A stretch of 64,000 nucleotides of DNA, from positions 2,542,001-2,606,000 of the forward strand of contig NZ_RPDH01000001.1 of NCBI RefSeq assembly GCF_003813775.1. The letters run 5' to 3'. A program made the position numbers and the translations under genes. Below the pieces are notes generated by a model. The model searched no databases. It had not been told where the DNA came from and worked only from the letters and a program-made list of their open reading frames with translations. The DNA comes from Chitinophaga lutea. Its GTDB lineage: Bacteria > Bacteroidota > Bacteroidia > Chitinophagales > Chitinophagaceae. Below are positions 25,728 to 33,483 of this stretch, one piece after another (within the stretch, counting starts at the first letter, position 1; each line of letters opens with the position of its first letter).

Positions 25728-26672
25728 ATGAAAAAAGTTTACCTGGCAGCCACCATGATGCTGCTAGCTGCCACGGCCCTACATGCACAGGACGATTCCA
25801 TGCGGAAACTGCGCGAGGAAACCGCTAAGAAAATCAAAAACGGGGAAAAAGACACCACCGGAAGGCTCTGGAAAAAGGGGGCCACTTTTAACCTGATGTT
25901 CAACCAGGGCTCGCTGACCAACTGGGCGGCGGGTGGCGACAAACTGTCGCTTTCCCTGCTGGGCACCCTCAACGTATTCGCGAACTATAAAAAAGACAGG
26001 CACTCCTGGGATAATAACCTCGACCTGGCTTACGGTTACGTGAATACCACCAGCCTGGGCACCCGCAAAAATGACGACCGCATTGACTTTACCTCCAAAT
26101 ATGGTTATGATATCGGCAATCACTGGTATCTCAGCGGTTTGTTCAACCTGCGGACGCAGTTCACCGATGGGTACCTGTACCCGGCCGACACAACACCCGA
26201 ACTGGTATCCCGGTTTTTCGCCCCGGCCTATATCGTATTGTCGCCAGGTGTTGATTACATGCCGAACAAGGAGTTCTCCCTCTTTATGTCGCCGATTACC
26301 GCCCGCTGGGTAGTGGTGATGGACGATAGTCTTTCCGCAAGGGGCGCCTATGGCGTGGACACGGGCAAACACGTGAAAAGCGAGTTCGGCGCCTTTATAA
26401 CCGCCACCTGGAATAAGGAAATCTTGAAGAATGTGACCTATAAAACCAAGCTCGAGCTCTTTTCCAACTATAAAAAGAACCCGCAGAATATCGACGTTTT
26501 CTGGACGAACGTGCTCAGCATGAAGGTTAACAAATGGTTAAGCGCCAATGTGAGCCTGGATATGATTTACGACGACGACGTGAAAGAGTTCGAAAACACG
26601 AAAACGGGGGTGATGGGCCCGCGGCTGCAGATAAAGCAGGTCCTGGGCATCGGCCTTACCGCGAAGTTTTAA
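25728..26672 (+). CDS. DUF3078 outer-membrane-like protein
   Basis: 314 residues with a signal peptide (MKKVYLAATMMLLAATALHA). The mature part has the DUF3078 pattern: WKKGATFNLMFNQGSLTNWAAGGD near the start, repeated amphipathic strands (LDLAYGYVNT, DRIDFTSKYGYDI, WYLSGLFNLRTQF), and an aromatic C-terminal end (IGLTAKF). These features suggest an outer-membrane beta-barrel. No function is known for the family. It lies between two hairpins, so it is probably its own transcription unit. Confidence 0.88.
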   Translation: MKKVYLAATMMLLAATALHAQDDSMRKLREETAKKIKNGEKDTTGRLWKKGATFNLMFNQGSLTNWAAGGDKLSLSLLGTLNVFANYKKDRHSWDNNLDLAYGYVNTTSLGTRKNDDRIDFTSKYGYDIGNHWYLSGLFNLRTQFTDGYLYPADTTPELVSRFFAPAYIVLSPGVDYMPNKEFSLFMSPITARWVVVMDDSLSARGAYGVDTGKHVKSEFGAFITATWNKEILKNVTYKTKLELFSNYKKNPQNIDVFWTNVLSMKVNKWLSANVSLDMIYDDDVKEFENTKTGVMGPRLQIKQVLGIGLTAKF

Positions 26673-26687
26673 GTGCCGGAATTTTCT

Positions 26688-26695
26688 TATTTTTG
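26688..26695 (+). promoter_or_regulatory. -7 promoter-like box (TATTTTTG) before scpA
   Basis: Exact TAnnTTTG match, but the predicted transcription start falls at the base of the hairpin at 26700-26729. Confidence 0.35.
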
Positions 26696-26699
26696 ATAA

Positions 26700-26729
26700 A
26701 CCTGTCGGGGTACGCCCGGCAGGTTTTTT
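26700..26729 (+). terminator. Rho-independent terminator after the DUF3078 gene
   Basis: 10-bp stem ACCTGTCGGG / CCCGGCAGGT (one T-G pair) with a T-run. It lies 28 nt past the stop. Confidence 0.85.
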
Positions 26730-26739
26730 AAATTTAACT

Positions 26740-27531
26740 ATGAGCAACGAACAAGAAATTTACAAAATCAAATTACCCCAGTTCGAGGGGCCGTTTGATT
26801 TGTTGCTGTTCTTTATTGAAAGGGATGAGCTGGATATCTACAATATCCCCATTACCGGCCTGACCAACGACTTTCTGGACTACATCCATCATATGGAGGC
26901 GCTGAACATTGAACTGGCCAGCGAATTCATCCTGTTTATCTCCACGCTGATGCGCATCAAGGCCAAAATGCTGTTGCCGCGCAAGGAGCTGGACGAGGCG
27001 GGGAACGAAATTGACCCCCGGCAGGAACTGGTGGATAAAATCCTGGAATACAAGCGGTACAAGCAGGCAGCCGCCGAGCTGGCCGAGCAGGAAGCCAACC
27101 GTATGCTGCAGATCAAACGCGGCAATATCGCCAAAGAACTGGCGGAAATCGGGGAAGTGACCAGCGAAGGCACAGAAGTACAGACGCTCACGCTTTTTAA
27201 ACTCACGAAAACCTTCGAAAAGGTGATGCAGCGGGTAAAAGAGCGGACCAACAAACCCCAGCACGTGGTATATAAATACGATTATACCATGGAAGGCTCC
27301 CGCGAGTATATGCTCGACCTCGCCCGCGCGGAAAAAACTATCGCATTCGAAAAAATCTTCGACCACTGTAAAGACCGGGTACACGCCATTTTCCTGTTCC
27401 TGGGCATGCTGGAACTGGTGCAGGCCAAATACCTGAGCATCATGGTGGGCGAAGGACGGAATAACTTTATCATTGAATTTGTGGATCCCTCCGAACGACC
27501 GGAAGGGGAGCCCGTAGTGTTTGAAGAATAA
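26740..27531 (+). CDS. scpA: Segregation and condensation protein A
   Basis: 263 residues. ScpA is the kleisin that bridges the SMC heads of bacterial condensin. The N-terminal start is characteristic (KIKLPQFEGPFDLLLFFIERDELDIYNIPI), followed by IKAKMLLPRKEL, a charged middle, and a C-terminal winged-helix segment ending near LGMLELVQAKYLSIMV. scpB is usually close by in other phyla, but is not in this window. The next gene starts 4 nt after the stop, so scpA and the AraC gene could be cotranscribed even though their roles look unrelated. Confidence 0.94.
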   Translation: MSNEQEIYKIKLPQFEGPFDLLLFFIERDELDIYNIPITGLTNDFLDYIHHMEALNIELASEFILFISTLMRIKAKMLLPRKELDEAGNEIDPRQELVDKILEYKRYKQAAAELAEQEANRMLQIKRGNIAKELAEIGEVTSEGTEVQTLTLFKLTKTFEKVMQRVKERTNKPQHVVYKYDYTMEGSREYMLDLARAEKTIAFEKIFDHCKDRVHAIFLFLGMLELVQAKYLSIMVGEGRNNFIIEFVDPSERPEGEPVVFEE

Positions 27532-27535
27532 GACC

Positions 27536-28438
27536 ATGGCGGACAAAAAAGATCAGATAGAAATCGTATCGCTGCCGGCATATGCCCAGAACGCCCACGA
27601 AAAGGCGGAATTCAGCGTGTCTACCCTCTGCAACCTGGGCCTGGGCTTTTTTGAGCACCAGAATGCCCCGCACCGCCACGATTTTTATACGATCTACTGG
27701 ATCAAAAAAGGCCAGCTCACCCATACCATCGATACAGAAACCCACGTGGTGAAGAAGAACACCCTCTTTTTCCTCGCACCGGGCCAGGTTCACCAGATGA
27801 AGTTTTCGGAAAAGGTGGACGGTTATATGATCGCCTTCCACGATTCCCTGATGTGCCCCAGCGACCAGTCCGACATGGCCAGCGTACGCAACGGGCTGTT
27901 TGTGAACGACCGCTTCAGCTCCGTTATCCAGATCAATAACGAAGAAGATGAAAAGGAGCTCGACTGGATGGTGAAACGGATGATCCAGGAGGTAGATAAT
28001 AAACCTCCGAGTTATGAAGTGGCCTTCCAGAACCTGTTGCAGTACTTTCTGATCGTCGCCTCCCGCAATGCCGTGCGCCCTGTTACCGTGATGCCGGAGT
28101 ACCAGAGCAGGCACAACAGCGTGTTGTTCATGAATTTTAAAACACTCATCGAAGAAAAGTACCGCGAACTTAAAAACGTGTCCGATTACGCGGGATTGCT
28201 GCATATCAAACCCGTGCTGCTCAACGAAATCAGCAAACAATTGTCGGGCATCACGGCAGGGGAGCACATCCGCAACCGGGTGATACTGGAGGCGCAGCGC
28301 TACCTGTATAATACCGACCTCACCGCAAAAGAAATCGCCTATAAACTGGGCTTTGAAGACCCTCATTATTTCTCCCGCTTCTTTAAAAAGTATACGAACC
28401 AGTCGCCTTCCGAGTTCAAGGAACTGGCAAGGGTATAA
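27536..28438 (+). CDS. AraC-family regulator with N-terminal cupin domain
   Basis: 300 residues from ATG 27536, 4 nt after scpA; a TTG at 27521 would overlap scpA. Residues ~30-110 form a cupin-like sensor (PHRHDFYTIYWIKKG, FLAPGQVHQM). The C-terminal ~100 residues are the AraC DNA-binding domain with two helix-turn-helix units, the second being LTAKEIAYKLGFEDPHYFSRFFKKYTNQSPSEFK. AraC proteins of this type commonly bind direct repeats and control a neighbouring operon. The cluster directly downstream (yceI, nitroreductase, OsmC, pirin) is the natural candidate; a direct repeat sits before pirin. Confidence 0.9.
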   Translation: MADKKDQIEIVSLPAYAQNAHEKAEFSVSTLCNLGLGFFEHQNAPHRHDFYTIYWIKKGQLTHTIDTETHVVKKNTLFFLAPGQVHQMKFSEKVDGYMIAFHDSLMCPSDQSDMASVRNGLFVNDRFSSVIQINNEEDEKELDWMVKRMIQEVDNKPPSYEVAFQNLLQYFLIVASRNAVRPVTVMPEYQSRHNSVLFMNFKTLIEEKYRELKNVSDYAGLLHIKPVLLNEISKQLSGITAGEHIRNRVILEAQRYLYNTDLTAKEIAYKLGFEDPHYFSRFFKKYTNQSPSEFKELARV

Positions 28439-28635
28439 GAGATTGACCTTTACCGGAGGGCCGACAGATTTTCGTTATTTGGATAAGAATTATTTAATAT
28501 ATCTGCTGCGGTTTTCCGATTTAAGTCTGCCCGGGCCTGCTGGGTATTTAGTTTAAGTTATTGATTATTAGCAAATTAAAAGGGTGTTATAAAAAAGTAC
28601 ACTCTTTCCGTCGATCTATCCATTTATAATAGATG

Positions 28636-28648
28636 TTACAACATGTAA
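28636..28648. promoter_or_regulatory. Dyad TTACA-aca-TGTAA at the yceI promoter
   Basis: Perfect 5-3-5 inverted repeat overlapping the -7 box. A second dyad (ATGTT-ac-AACAT) overlaps it at 28633-28644. Placement suits a repressor operator; the protein is unknown. Confidence 0.35.
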
Positions 28649-28653
28649 TTTTG
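28646..28653 (+). promoter_or_regulatory. -7 promoter box (TAATTTTG) for yceI
   Basis: Exact TAnnTTTG match, 60 nt before the ATG at 28714. Confidence 0.55.
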
Positions 28654-28713
28654 TGTTGTCAATCGGAAAAACAGATTTACACAGACTATCATCAAACTTA
28701 AAACTATAACACA

Positions 28714-29241
28714 ATGACTACCTGGAAAATTGACGCTGCCCACAGCGAAATTGAATTTAAAGTAAAGCACCTGATGATCACCAACGTAACGGGTCACTTC
28801 GGGGAATACGATGCCACCCTCACCACTTCAAAAGACGATTTCACCGATGCGAACATTTCTTTTGAAGCGAATGTGAACAGCGTGAGCACCAAAAACACCC
28901 AACGCGACGAGCACCTGAAAGGCGAGGATTTCTTTGATGCGGCGAATCATCCGAAAATTTCCTTCCAGTCAACGGAAGTGAAAAAGAAAGATGCAGACAG
29001 CTTCGTGTTGAAAGGGGACCTCACCATCCGCGGCACCACCAAACCCGTGGAACTGAACGTGGAATACGCCGGTGTTACTGTTGACCCCTGGGGCCAGACC
29101 AAAGCGGGTTTTGAGCTTAGCGGCAAAATCAACCGTAAAGATTTCGGCCTTACCTGGTCTGCCACCACAGAAGCCGGCGGCCTGGTAGTGAGCGACGATG
29201 TGCGCCTGATTCTGGCCGTGCAAATGATCAAACAAGCATAA
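28714..29241 (+). CDS. YceI-family lipid-binding protein
   Basis: 175 residues with the YceI fold: TWKIDAAHSEIEFKVKHLMI at the start, RDEHLKGEDFFDAANHPKISF in the middle and a C-terminal VSDDVRLILAVQM strand. YceI proteins form a lipocalin-like barrel that can hold a long isoprenoid. No signal peptide is present, so this copy should be cytoplasmic. It begins a four-gene group with a nitroreductase 10 nt downstream, then OsmC and pirin. Related stress-type groupings of these families are common, which suggests a response to electrophiles or quinones; that is inference. Confidence 0.93.
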   Translation: MTTWKIDAAHSEIEFKVKHLMITNVTGHFGEYDATLTTSKDDFTDANISFEANVNSVSTKNTQRDEHLKGEDFFDAANHPKISFQSTEVKKKDADSFVLKGDLTIRGTTKPVELNVEYAGVTVDPWGQTKAGFELSGKINRKDFGLTWSATTEAGGLVVSDDVRLILAVQMIKQA

Positions 29242-29251
29242 AAAGATAACA

Positions 29252-29881
29252 ATGGATATCCTGGAAAAACTGACGTGGCGGTATGCCACCAAAAAGTTCA
29301 ATCCCGAGAAGAAGTTAGCAGAAGCGCAGTTGACAAGGATTTTGAAAGCAACCAGCCTGTCAGCTTCTTCCTACGGATTGCAGCCATACAAAATAATCGT
29401 GGTCACCGACCCGGTTGTAAGGGAACAACTGAAAGCGGTTTCATGGAACCAGGGGCAAATCACCGATGCTTCGCATCTGGTCATATTCGCCCGCTATGAT
29501 AACCTGCAGGAACAACATGTGGAGCAGTACATCAGCAACATAGCCAGCACCCGGCAAATGGAAAGAGCGCAACTGAGCAGATTTGAGGATATAGTGAAAG
29601 GTACGGTAAGTAGATTGAACAGTGAGGCGGCGGCAGCGTGGACGGGCAAACAGGCGTATCTGGCGCTGGGGACTTTGTTGACGGCCTGTGCGGCGGATGG
29701 TATTGATGCCTGCCCCATGGAAGGATTCAACGCAGCTGCGTACGATGAGATTTTAGGACTGAAAGAGAAGAACCTGCGCACGGTAGTACTTGCAGCGATT
29801 GGATTTCGCGCGGATGAAGATGGTATGCAGCATGCGAAGAAAGTGAGAAAGCCTTTGGAAGATTTTGTGGAATTAGTGTAA
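29252..29881 (+). CDS. NAD(P)H-dependent nitroreductase-family oxidoreductase
   Basis: 209 residues of the FMN-dependent nitroreductase family (NfsB/NfnB-like). The N-terminal RYATKKFNPEKKL, the SSYGLQPYKIIVVTD segment that shapes the FMN pocket, and the C-terminal GFRADEDG are family features. Members reduce nitroaromatics, quinones or dihydropteridine using NAD(P)H; the substrate here is unknown. It is translated 10 nt after yceI and ends at a terminator, so yceI and this gene form one operon. Confidence 0.92.
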   Translation: MDILEKLTWRYATKKFNPEKKLAEAQLTRILKATSLSASSYGLQPYKIIVVTDPVVREQLKAVSWNQGQITDASHLVIFARYDNLQEQHVEQYISNIASTRQMERAQLSRFEDIVKGTVSRLNSEAAAAWTGKQAYLALGTLLTACAADGIDACPMEGFNAAAYDEILGLKEKNLRTVVLAAIGFRADEDGMQHAKKVRKPLEDFVELV

Positions 29882-29903
29882 CAGGAAGTCAGAGGTTTTA
29901 GGT

Positions 29904-29933
29904 AAACCGGGCGAGTTTTTCGCCCGGTTTTTT
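29904..29933 (+). terminator. Rho-independent terminator after the nitroreductase gene
   Basis: Perfect 11-bp stem AAACCGGGCGA / TCGCCCGGTTT with a T-run. Confidence 0.92.
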
Positions 29934-29992
29934 AATCTTATTTCATTATTTTTAAACCCTCTAATCATCTCACCCGTAAAAAAGTTTTAATC

Positions 29993-30403
29993 ATGAAAAG
30001 ATCCGCAACTGCCAACTGGAAAGGCACCGGCAAAGAAGGAAAAGGCACCGTTTCTACCGAAACCGGCGTACTGAAAGATACCGCATATTCATTCAGCAGC
30101 CGTTTCGAGAGCGGTACCGGCACAAACCCCGAAGAGCTGATCGCAGCGGCGCATGCAGGCTGCTTCAGTATGAAACTGAGCTTTATCATTTCCGGCGCAG
30201 GCCTCACGCCCACGAGCATCGATACCAAATCGATCGTGACGTTTGAAGCAGGTGCTATTCCCAATATCCACCTGGAAGTAACTGCGAGCGTACCCGGCCT
30301 TGATGCGGCGAAATTTGCGGAAATGGCGGAAGATGCGCGCGCCAACTGCCCCATCTCCAAACTGCTTAACACCAGCATCACCATGGATGCCAAACTGGTA
30401 TAA
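29993..30403 (+). CDS. OsmC-family peroxiredoxin
   Basis: 136 residues. OsmC/Ohr proteins reduce organic hydroperoxides through two cysteines. Both are present: the first in AAHAGCFSMKL and the second in ARANCPISKLL. The short length and the pattern KGTVSTETGVLKDTAYSF favour the OsmC branch over Ohr. It lies behind a terminator, so it probably has its own promoter within 29934-29992, although no exact TAnnTTTG is seen there. Confidence 0.93.
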   Translation: MKRSATANWKGTGKEGKGTVSTETGVLKDTAYSFSSRFESGTGTNPEELIAAAHAGCFSMKLSFIISGAGLTPTSIDTKSIVTFEAGAIPNIHLEVTASVPGLDAAKFAEMAEDARANCPISKLLNTSITMDAKLV

Positions 30404-30485
30404 TAAAAAGACCAGTGAAAATATTCCCAACGGGCCGGACGATCAGCTGAAACCTGCGTCCGGCCTGTGTTTTAAGGGCCAAATA

Positions 30486-30516
30486 TTTGTCCATTCTTTT
30501 AGCGGGTTTGTCCATT
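30486..30516 (+). promoter_or_regulatory. Direct repeat TTTGTCCATT x2, 21-bp spacing, before pirin
   Basis: Identical 10-mers at 30486-30495 and 30507-30516, start-to-start 21 bp, that is two helical turns. This is the layout expected for an AraC dimer site. It lies just upstream of a near-consensus -7 box GATCTTTG at 30538-30545. Confidence 0.5.
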
Positions 30517-30574
30517 GATACCCCCCTCCAAACATCGGATCTTTGCATCAGAAAAATAACAGGAGGAACATCAT

Positions 30575-31288
30575 ATGAAAACGATTATCCATCGCGGTAA
30601 CACCCGCGGATTTGCAGACCACGGATGGTTGCAGTCTTATCACACCTTCAGCTTTGCGGGATACTACAATCCCGAGCGTATTCACTTCGGCGCATTGCGC
30701 GTACTGAACGACGATACGGTGAAAGGTGGTATGGGATTCGGCGCGCATCCGCACGACAATATGGAGATTGTGAGCATACCATTGTCTGGCGCATTGGAGC
30801 ACAAAGACAATACGGGCCGGCACAAAATCATCAACCAGCACGACGTACAGATCATGAGCGCCGGTAAAGGCATTCAGCACTCCGAGTTTAATGCATCCAA
30901 AAAAGACCCGGTAAAATTTTTGCAGATCTGGCTATTCCCGAAAGAAAAGGACATTACTCCCCGGTACGACCAGAAAACGTTCGACCCTTCGGGCCGTGTC
31001 AACCGGCTGCAAACCGTCGTGGCGCCTGACCAAAGCGACGACACCCTGTGGATCAACCAGGATGCATGGTTTTCGCTCGGTAAATTCGACAAGGGCCAGT
31101 CTGTTACTTACGATACCAAACGGCCGCAGAACGGCGCCTATCTTTTTGTACTGAGCGGGAAAGTGAAAATAGGTGAGGAAATGCTCGAAAGCCGCGACGC
31201 GATCGGCGTTACGGATTACGATCAATTGCAGATCGTAGCGGAAGATGATACAGAATTCCTGTTGATGGACGTTCCCATGCTGCAGTAA
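30575..31288 (+). CDS. Pirin-family protein
   Basis: 237 residues, two cupin domains. The first carries the metal ligands: HPHDNMEIVS and GIQHSEFN. The second is shorter and lacks an evident metal site, as usual in pirins. Some bacterial pirins cleave quercetin or act as redox-sensing regulators; the role here is unknown. A real Shine-Dalgarno (AGGAGG, 30561-30566) precedes the ATG by 8 nt, one of few in the window. The upstream direct repeat suggests AraC control. A terminator follows. Confidence 0.93.
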   Translation: MKTIIHRGNTRGFADHGWLQSYHTFSFAGYYNPERIHFGALRVLNDDTVKGGMGFGAHPHDNMEIVSIPLSGALEHKDNTGRHKIINQHDVQIMSAGKGIQHSEFNASKKDPVKFLQIWLFPKEKDITPRYDQKTFDPSGRVNRLQTVVAPDQSDDTLWINQDAWFSLGKFDKGQSVTYDTKRPQNGAYLFVLSGKVKIGEEMLESRDAIGVTDYDQLQIVAEDDTEFLLMDVPMLQ

Positions 31289-31324
31289 TATATACGTATA
31301 TACGTTAGTGTTAGTGTCATTTTT

Positions 31325-31359
31325 AAAAGCCAATGCCCGGCAGGTGCATTGGCTTTTTT
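31325..31359 (+). terminator. Rho-independent terminator after pirin
   Basis: 12-bp stem AAAAGCCAATGC / GCATTGGCTTTT with a 9-nt loop and a T-run. Confidence 0.9.
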
Positions 31360-31443
31360 GCATTGCGGTCATCTGTAAAGGAAGTTTTACGGGAGACCGG
31401 TTTCTTTTTTTCGCGGCAATTCATGCCTGTCAGGCATCGTGTG

Positions 31444-31565
31444 AAGGCTGCTTTTCAACTACAGTAAGGCACCATCTGCAATATATCAGCCTCGTCAGGA
31501 ATCTTCTGCGGTATAACTTTTTCAATTGTAGCAAAGGCTGCTTTTATCAGCAATATGGCACCATC
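31444..31565. repeat. Imperfect 90-bp direct repeat in the 31360-31877 gap
   Basis: AAGGCTGCTTTT (31444-31455, 31534-31545) and GGCACCATC (31468-31476, 31557-31565) recur in the same order 90 and 89 bp apart. The rest of this 518-bp gap shows no convincing gene. Confidence 0.4.
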
Positions 31566-31877
31566 AAGCGCCTTATCTTCGGACTTTCGAATAATCCGCA
31601 TTATGAAAACCGCTTATCTGTTCCAACACAGATTAACCACGCTCCGGTTGTATTCGACAGGCGAACGGAGCAACGGTCTTTCTCATTCCTGTACTGTTTG
31701 TTAACAATTCAGTCCGGGCGGAGCGGTGGATAATTTCCGCGGTCAGTTTGAGGGCCGGAAACAAAAAGAATCGTAAATTAGAAGTGAGGGACAGGATATT
31801 GACCAATAAGCATGGATGCATGATGGATACAGCTTCCCTACAAGCTATCGTCATCGTTTAACTTAAATCAATATATC

Positions 31878-32255
31878 ATGGAAGTACCAACACAGTCTAC
31901 TGACCTGCAGGCACAGCTCAGCACATGGAAAAGTGAAGTTGAGGAGGTACGTGGAGATTTGCGGCAGATGCGCAGCAGGTTAGAAGAAATGGCCGCCGGG
32001 CGGCATCCCAACCATGAACAGATGGTCGAAGTAGAACACTTTCAGAACCAGTTTATCAGACAGCTGGAAGTAGCGGATGAAATGTTCCACGATTTAAAAC
32101 AATCCGCCAAAAGCTTCACCAACAACAAGCCGGTAATCGTACATCACGACAGGCCGGTGGACGACTTCGATACCCTGCACGACCGTATGCAGGTATTTCA
32201 CAAACTACACAACGAGCTAAAGGGAGAATTTACCCGGTTTCAATCTTACCGGTAG
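31878..32255 (+). CDS. Small coiled-coil protein of unknown function
   Basis: 125 residues, strongly helical and charged, with no signal peptide. Heptad-like stretches (QAQLSTWKSEVEEVRGDLRQ, RSRLEEMAAG, DRMQVFHKLHNELKGEF) suggest a coiled coil or helical bundle. There are no catalytic motifs and I do not recognise a family. It is convergent with the PAS gene, whose stop lies 4 nt away, and no terminator hairpin lies between them. Confidence 0.75.
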   Translation: MEVPTQSTDLQAQLSTWKSEVEEVRGDLRQMRSRLEEMAAGRHPNHEQMVEVEHFQNQFIRQLEVADEMFHDLKQSAKSFTNNKPVIVHHDRPVDDFDTLHDRMQVFHKLHNELKGEFTRFQSYR

Positions 32256-32259
32256 TGCT

Positions 32260-33432
32260 TTATTTATTTAATTTTTTCAGTTTGTGCTGAATCTGGTGCA
32301 GCAACCCGTCCAGCTCAACCGTGCTTTGCCTTAACAATCCCAACAGGCGGTTGTTAAGGGCAGGCTCGTTTTTGTCCAGGTCGAACATCGACATAATACC
32401 CAGGATGGACGAAACAGGGCGGCGTATTTCGTGTGAATTGATATGGGCAATGTCCTGCAGCACTTCATTCTGCTGCCTGAGCTGCTGCACGTATTGCTGC
32501 TTTTCGGTCACATCCTGTACGGCGCCGATCATCCTGACGGCTTGCCGTTTTTCGTTGTAAATGATATGCCCGCGGTCGTGCACGTGTTTGTATTCGCCGT
32601 TGGCGCAGCGGAAGCGGTATTCCGCGTCCCAGTGAACGAGGTTGTTACGGAGGGTGGCCTCGAATTTTTGCAGCATGGGCAACACATCGTCCGGATGCAC
32701 ACGATCGTCCCACCAGCTGCGTTTGTCGCGAATGTCCGCTTCATCGTACCCGAACAGCGTTGACGGCCCGTGGTTGCGGGTTGTATGGTCTGCCACCATA
32801 TCCCAGTAATAGATGCAGTCCTGCGTAACCTGTGCCAGCAACTCGTAGCGGGTGCCGATGTCTTTAGCCATCACGGTGGAGCGTATTTCCGAATCAATAT
32901 CCACCGCCATCACCAGCCTGGCTTCCAATCCTCTGAAATGAGTGGTGTGCGAGTAAATCTCTACGGGAAAAATGGATTTGTCTTTTTTCTGATGCTGCCA
33001 AACGCCGCGGTAAACAAATTCCTTGTTGGTTTTGCGTACATCTTCCAATACGTGGTTGATGGTAGACGGGTGGCGGATCTCCAGGATGGTCATCCGCATG
33101 AATTCCTCCCTGGTGTAACCGTATTTTTTTACGGCAGCGTCGTTCACGGCAAGAAATTGAAGGGTATCCCACTGGTAGATCCACATAGGCAGCGGATGCT
33201 CATAGAATAGCATCCGGAAATTGTTTTGTTTGCTGTTGCTGTTTCTGACGAGCACGTAAATAAGCACGGCCGACGCCGTAACAAAGGCCGCATGCACGGT
33301 GTACTGTAGCAACGCGGGATTAACCAGGGGAAATTGTGCTGCGAGAGAATGCCACAACCAGCTGTCAGTGCTGATCCATACCCAGCCGATTACGAGGTAG
33401 AGACCGGCTACCTTCAGTGCAGTAGCGCCCAT
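32260..33432 (-). CDS. Membrane PAS-domain protein ending in a DHp-like domain without an ATPase domain
   Basis: 390 residues. Two N-terminal membrane helices (about residues 6-25 and 42-62) precede two PAS domains: one starting near NFRMLFYEHPLPMWIYQWD, the second near RYELLAQVTQDCIYYWDMV with a PAC-like end (AVRMIGAVQDVTEKQQ). The last ~65 residues resemble a histidine-kinase dimerisation domain: HINSHEIRRPVSSILGIMSMF contains an H-box-like SHEIRRP. The protein stops there, with no HATPase domain. It could be phosphorylated by a partner kinase or be a signalling scaffold. The frame ends cleanly, so simple truncation by mutation is not indicated. Confidence 0.82.
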   Translation of the reverse strand: MGATALKVAGLYLVIGWVWISTDSWLWHSLAAQFPLVNPALLQYTVHAAFVTASAVLIYVLVRNSNSKQNNFRMLFYEHPLPMWIYQWDTLQFLAVNDAAVKKYGYTREEFMRMTILEIRHPSTINHVLEDVRKTNKEFVYRGVWQHQKKDKSIFPVEIYSHTTHFRGLEARLVMAVDIDSEIRSTVMAKDIGTRYELLAQVTQDCIYYWDMVADHTTRNHGPSTLFGYDEADIRDKRSWWDDRVHPDDVLPMLQKFEATLRNNLVHWDAEYRFRCANGEYKHVHDRGHIIYNEKRQAVRMIGAVQDVTEKQQYVQQLRQQNEVLQDIAHINSHEIRRPVSSILGIMSMFDLDKNEPALNNRLLGLLRQSTVELDGLLHQIQHKLKKLNK

Positions 33433-33483
33433 AGCCTTAATTTGAATTGAATGTATGTAAATTCCGGAAAACGGCCAACTCCA

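Noticed and set aside
31308..31733. 141-codon plus-strand frame after pirin
   Set aside because: It starts inside pirin's terminator and contains the direct repeats; composition is not protein-like.
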